Assembly: GCA_947377705.1 (NCBI GenBank)
Contig: CANCGU010000151.1
Location: 1 to 6,632, forward strand
DNA: 6,632 bases
From: Comamonadaceae bacterium
GTDB taxonomy: Bacteria; Pseudomonadota; Gammaproteobacteria; Burkholderiales; Burkholderiaceae
Direction of reading: 5' to 3'
The number at the start of each line of letters is the position of its first letter. Position 1 is the stretch's first letter. This document shows, piece after piece, positions 5,237 through 6,632 of this stretch. The notes under the pieces are model-generated. The model was not told the DNA's origin. It saw nothing but the letters and a program-made list of their open reading frames with translations, and did not search any database. The position numbers and the translations under genes are program-made.

Positions 5237-6139
5237 ATGATTTACCCCACGATTGAAGATGCGATTGGTAAGACCCCCTTGGTCGCTTTGCAGCGCATTG
5301 GCGCGATGGAGAATGCCAAGCGCGGTAATGTGGTCTTGGGCAAGCTCGAAGGCAATAACCCTGCAGGGTCTGTCAAAGACCGTCCCGCGTTGTCCATGAT
5401 TCAACGTGCGCAAGAGCGCGGTGATATCAAGGCCGGCGATACCTTGATTGAGGCAACGTCTGGCAATACAGGTATTGCGCTGGCTATGGCGGCAGCCATC
5501 AAAGGCTATCGCATGGTCCTCATCATGCCCGAGGACTTGTCGATTGAACGCGCCCAAACCATGAAAGCGTTTGGTGCCGAGCTGATTTTGACCCCCAAGA
5601 GCGGCGGTATGGAATACGCCCGTGACTTGGCCGAACGCATGGAAAAAGAAGGCAAGGGGCGTGTGCTTGACCAATTTGCTAACGAAGACAACCCGCGCAT
5701 CCATTACGAGACCACAGGCCCTGAGTTGTGGGAGCAAACACAAGGCCGCATCACGCATTTCGTGAGCGCCATGGGCACCACAGGCACCATCACCGGGGTG
5801 TCGCGTTATTTGAAAGAGAAGAACCCCGCCATTCGCATCATTGGCGCGCAGCCCTCAGAAGGCTCGCGCATTCCAGGCATCCGCAAATGGCCGCAAGAGT
5901 ATTTGCCCAAAATTTACGATGCCAAAAATGTGGATGAACTGATCTACGTCAGCCAAGACGATGCCGAAGACATGTGTCGCCGTTTGGCGCGCGAAGAAGG
6001 CATCTTTGCCGGCATTTCTGCCGCTGGCGCATGTTGGGTGGCGATGCAAATTGCACAACAGGTCGAAAACGCGACCATTGCCTTCATCGTGTGTGATCGT
6101 GGTGACCGTTACTTGTCGACAGGCGTATTTCCAGCATGA
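5237..6139 (+). CDS. cysM: Cysteine synthase B (O-acetylserine sulfhydrylase, CysM type)
   Basis: PLP enzyme that makes cysteine from O-acetylserine and sulfide; the B-type enzyme also accepts thiosulfate, giving S-sulfocysteine. Cytoplasmic. From the ATG at 5237 it is 300 residues, the usual CysM length. Motifs in order: IGKTPLV (10-16), NNPAGSVKDRPA with the PLP lysine K47, the substrate loop TSGNTG (74-79), the phosphate-binding GTTGT (180-184), EGSRIPGIRKWP (208-219), matching the SSIPGIRRWP region of E. coli CysM, and the CysM-type ending CDRGDRYLSTGVF (286-298) rather than the CysK form. In-frame ATGs at 5225 and 5195 are possible, but homologues begin near MIYPTIED and no start has a good Shine-Dalgarno. 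It overlaps the next gene by ATGA, so the two are probably translationally coupled. Confidence 0.95.
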   Translation: MIYPTIEDAIGKTPLVALQRIGAMENAKRGNVVLGKLEGNNPAGSVKDRPALSMIQRAQERGDIKAGDTLIEATSGNTGIALAMAAAIKGYRMVLIMPEDLSIERAQTMKAFGAELILTPKSGGMEYARDLAERMEKEGKGRVLDQFANEDNPRIHYETTGPELWEQTQGRITHFVSAMGTTGTITGVSRYLKEKNPAIRIIGAQPSEGSRIPGIRKWPQEYLPKIYDAKNVDELIYVSQDDAEDMCRRLAREEGIFAGISAAGACWVAMQIAQQVENATIAFIVCDRGDRYLSTGVFPA

Positions 6140-6363
6140 ACATCGATGTCGAATTGGACACGCGCGGCTTGAACTGTCCTCTGCCTATTTTGAAAGCCAA
6201 AAAGGCACTCACCGCCATGGCGAGTGGTCAGGTGCTGAAAGTGGTGTCCACCGACACCGGTTCCTTGCGTGACTTTGCGGCGTTTGCCAAACAAACGGGC
6301 AATGAGCTGTTGTCGCAAACCACGGAAGGTAACGACTTCATTCACATCCTCAAGCGACGTTGA
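6136..6363 (+). CDS. TusA-family sulfurtransferase (SirA-like fold)
   Basis: A 75-residue protein of the TusA/SirA/YeeD family. The active-site CPxP motif is present as NCPLPILK, with C14 as the residue expected to carry a persulfide, preceded by the usual LDTRGL strand and followed by the helix AKKALTAM. The rest (VLKVVSTDTGSLRDFAAFAKQTGNELL onward, in pieces) fits the two-helix, four-strand fold of the family at normal length. Members relay sulfur for tRNA thiolation, molybdenum cofactor or oxidation pathways. Its ATG overlaps the cysM stop codon (ATGA, 6136-6139), so I infer a role in moving sulfur near cysteine synthesis; calling it tusA itself would go too far because paralogues are common. 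Its 3' end overlaps the end of the convergent galU by 14 bases. Confidence 0.92.
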   Translation: MNIDVELDTRGLNCPLPILKAKKALTAMASGQVLKVVSTDTGSLRDFAAFAKQTGNELLSQTTEGNDFIHILKRR

Positions 6364-6632
6364 GTTGCTTCAGGTAGTCACGGAATTCGGCGCCTACTTC
6401 CGCGTGCTCTAGTGCCAGTTCAACACTGGCTTGCAAGAAACCCACTTTGCTACCGCAGTCGTAGCGCTTGCCTTCGTAGGAATAGGCGAACACTTTTTCA
6501 GTAGCCAGCAATCCTGCAATACCGTCGGTCAGCTGAATTTCGCCTTGCACGCCGCGTCCGCCCGCGCGAATGCGTTCAAACACAGCAGGGGTCAAAATAT
6601 AGCGACCCGCCACCGTGGTGCGTGAGGGGGCG
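6350..6632 (-). CDS. galU: UTP-glucose-1-phosphate uridylyltransferase, C-terminal part (cut by window edge)
   Basis: The minus-strand frame is open from the right edge to TGA at 6350-6352 and covers the last roughly 93 residues of GalU, which makes UDP-glucose from UTP and glucose-1-phosphate for envelope polysaccharide and galactose metabolism. Recognisable family blocks are PSRTTVAGRYILTPAVF, GEIQLTDGIAGLL (compare DEIQLTDAI in E. coli GalU), then YDCGSKVGFLQASVELAL (compare DCGNKLGYMQAFVEY in E. coli). The N-terminal nucleotide-binding half and catalytic lysine lie outside the window. A GTG codon at 6613 is internal, since the upstream codons continue the conserved sequence. The stop lies within the 3' end of the tusA-like gene. 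Confidence 0.93.
   Translation of the reverse strand, partial: APSRTTVAGRYILTPAVFERIRAGGRGVQGEIQLTDGIAGLLATEKVFAYSYEGKRYDCGSKVGFLQASVELALEHAEVGAEFRDYLKQLNVA

Noticed and set aside
5231..5758. A 175-codon minus-strand frame.
   Set aside because: It is antisense to cysM, which has complete catalytic motifs; codon bias of the real gene explains the openness.
6352..6370. A 7-bp hairpin AAGCGAC-GTTGA-GTTGCTT as a terminator for the cysM-tusA operon.
   Set aside because: It contains a G-T pair, lies inside galU coding sequence and has no T run after it.
1..6632. CRISPR array, toxin-antitoxin pair, prophage or defence island.
   Set aside because: No regularly spaced direct repeats, no phage structural or integrase gene, and no recognisable toxin, nuclease or defence domain in any supported frame.

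Overview
The window looks like ordinary chromosome from a betaproteobacterium of the order Burkholderiales, most likely a freshwater member of the Comamonadaceae. This is an inference from protein character (a PHA phasin, a CysM followed directly by a TusA-type protein, a convergent galU) and from moderate GC; no rRNA or tRNA is present to settle it. Eight chromosomal protein genes are supported or plausible, plus the 5' end of an insertion-sequence gene at the left edge.

Layout. Positions 1-121 hold the start of an IS3-family orfA (minus strand, running off the left edge) and its probable element end. Next, all on the minus strand unless stated: a large YtcJ-type amidohydrolase with a twin-arginine signal and a lipobox (240-2213); a divergent control region with a 20-bp imperfect palindrome (2261-2280); a doubtful small plus-strand ORF (2327-2470); a convergent hairpin region; and an AEC-family permease (2526-3398). 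A gene-poor 253-bp gap follows. The next block has a small protein with two 35-residue-spaced helical repeats (3652-4068, minus), a 145-bp divergent region with two different perfect inverted repeats, and a small four-cysteine probable zinc-binding protein (4214-4441, plus) that may be translated from a leaderless mRNA. A perfect 15-bp-stem terminator with a GCGA loop lies between that gene and the convergent phasin gene (4497-5042, minus). The right end carries cysM (5237-6139, plus), overlapping by ATGA with a tusA-like gene (6136-6363, plus), whose 3' end overlaps that of a partial galU (6350 to the right edge, minus).

How the genes relate. Only cysM-tusA looks like a true operon: a cysteine synthase that takes sulfur from thiosulfate or sulfide, translationally coupled to a persulfide-carrying sulfurtransferase. 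The phasin implies PHA storage granules. GalU makes UDP-glucose for envelope polysaccharide. The amidohydrolase and permease are adjacent and on the same strand but separated by over 300 bp and a divergent small ORF, so joint transcription is unlikely. I see no defence system, CRISPR array, prophage or clearly new multi-gene system. The best leads are the cysM-tusA coupling, the paired dyads in the 4069-4213 control region, and the small repeat protein.
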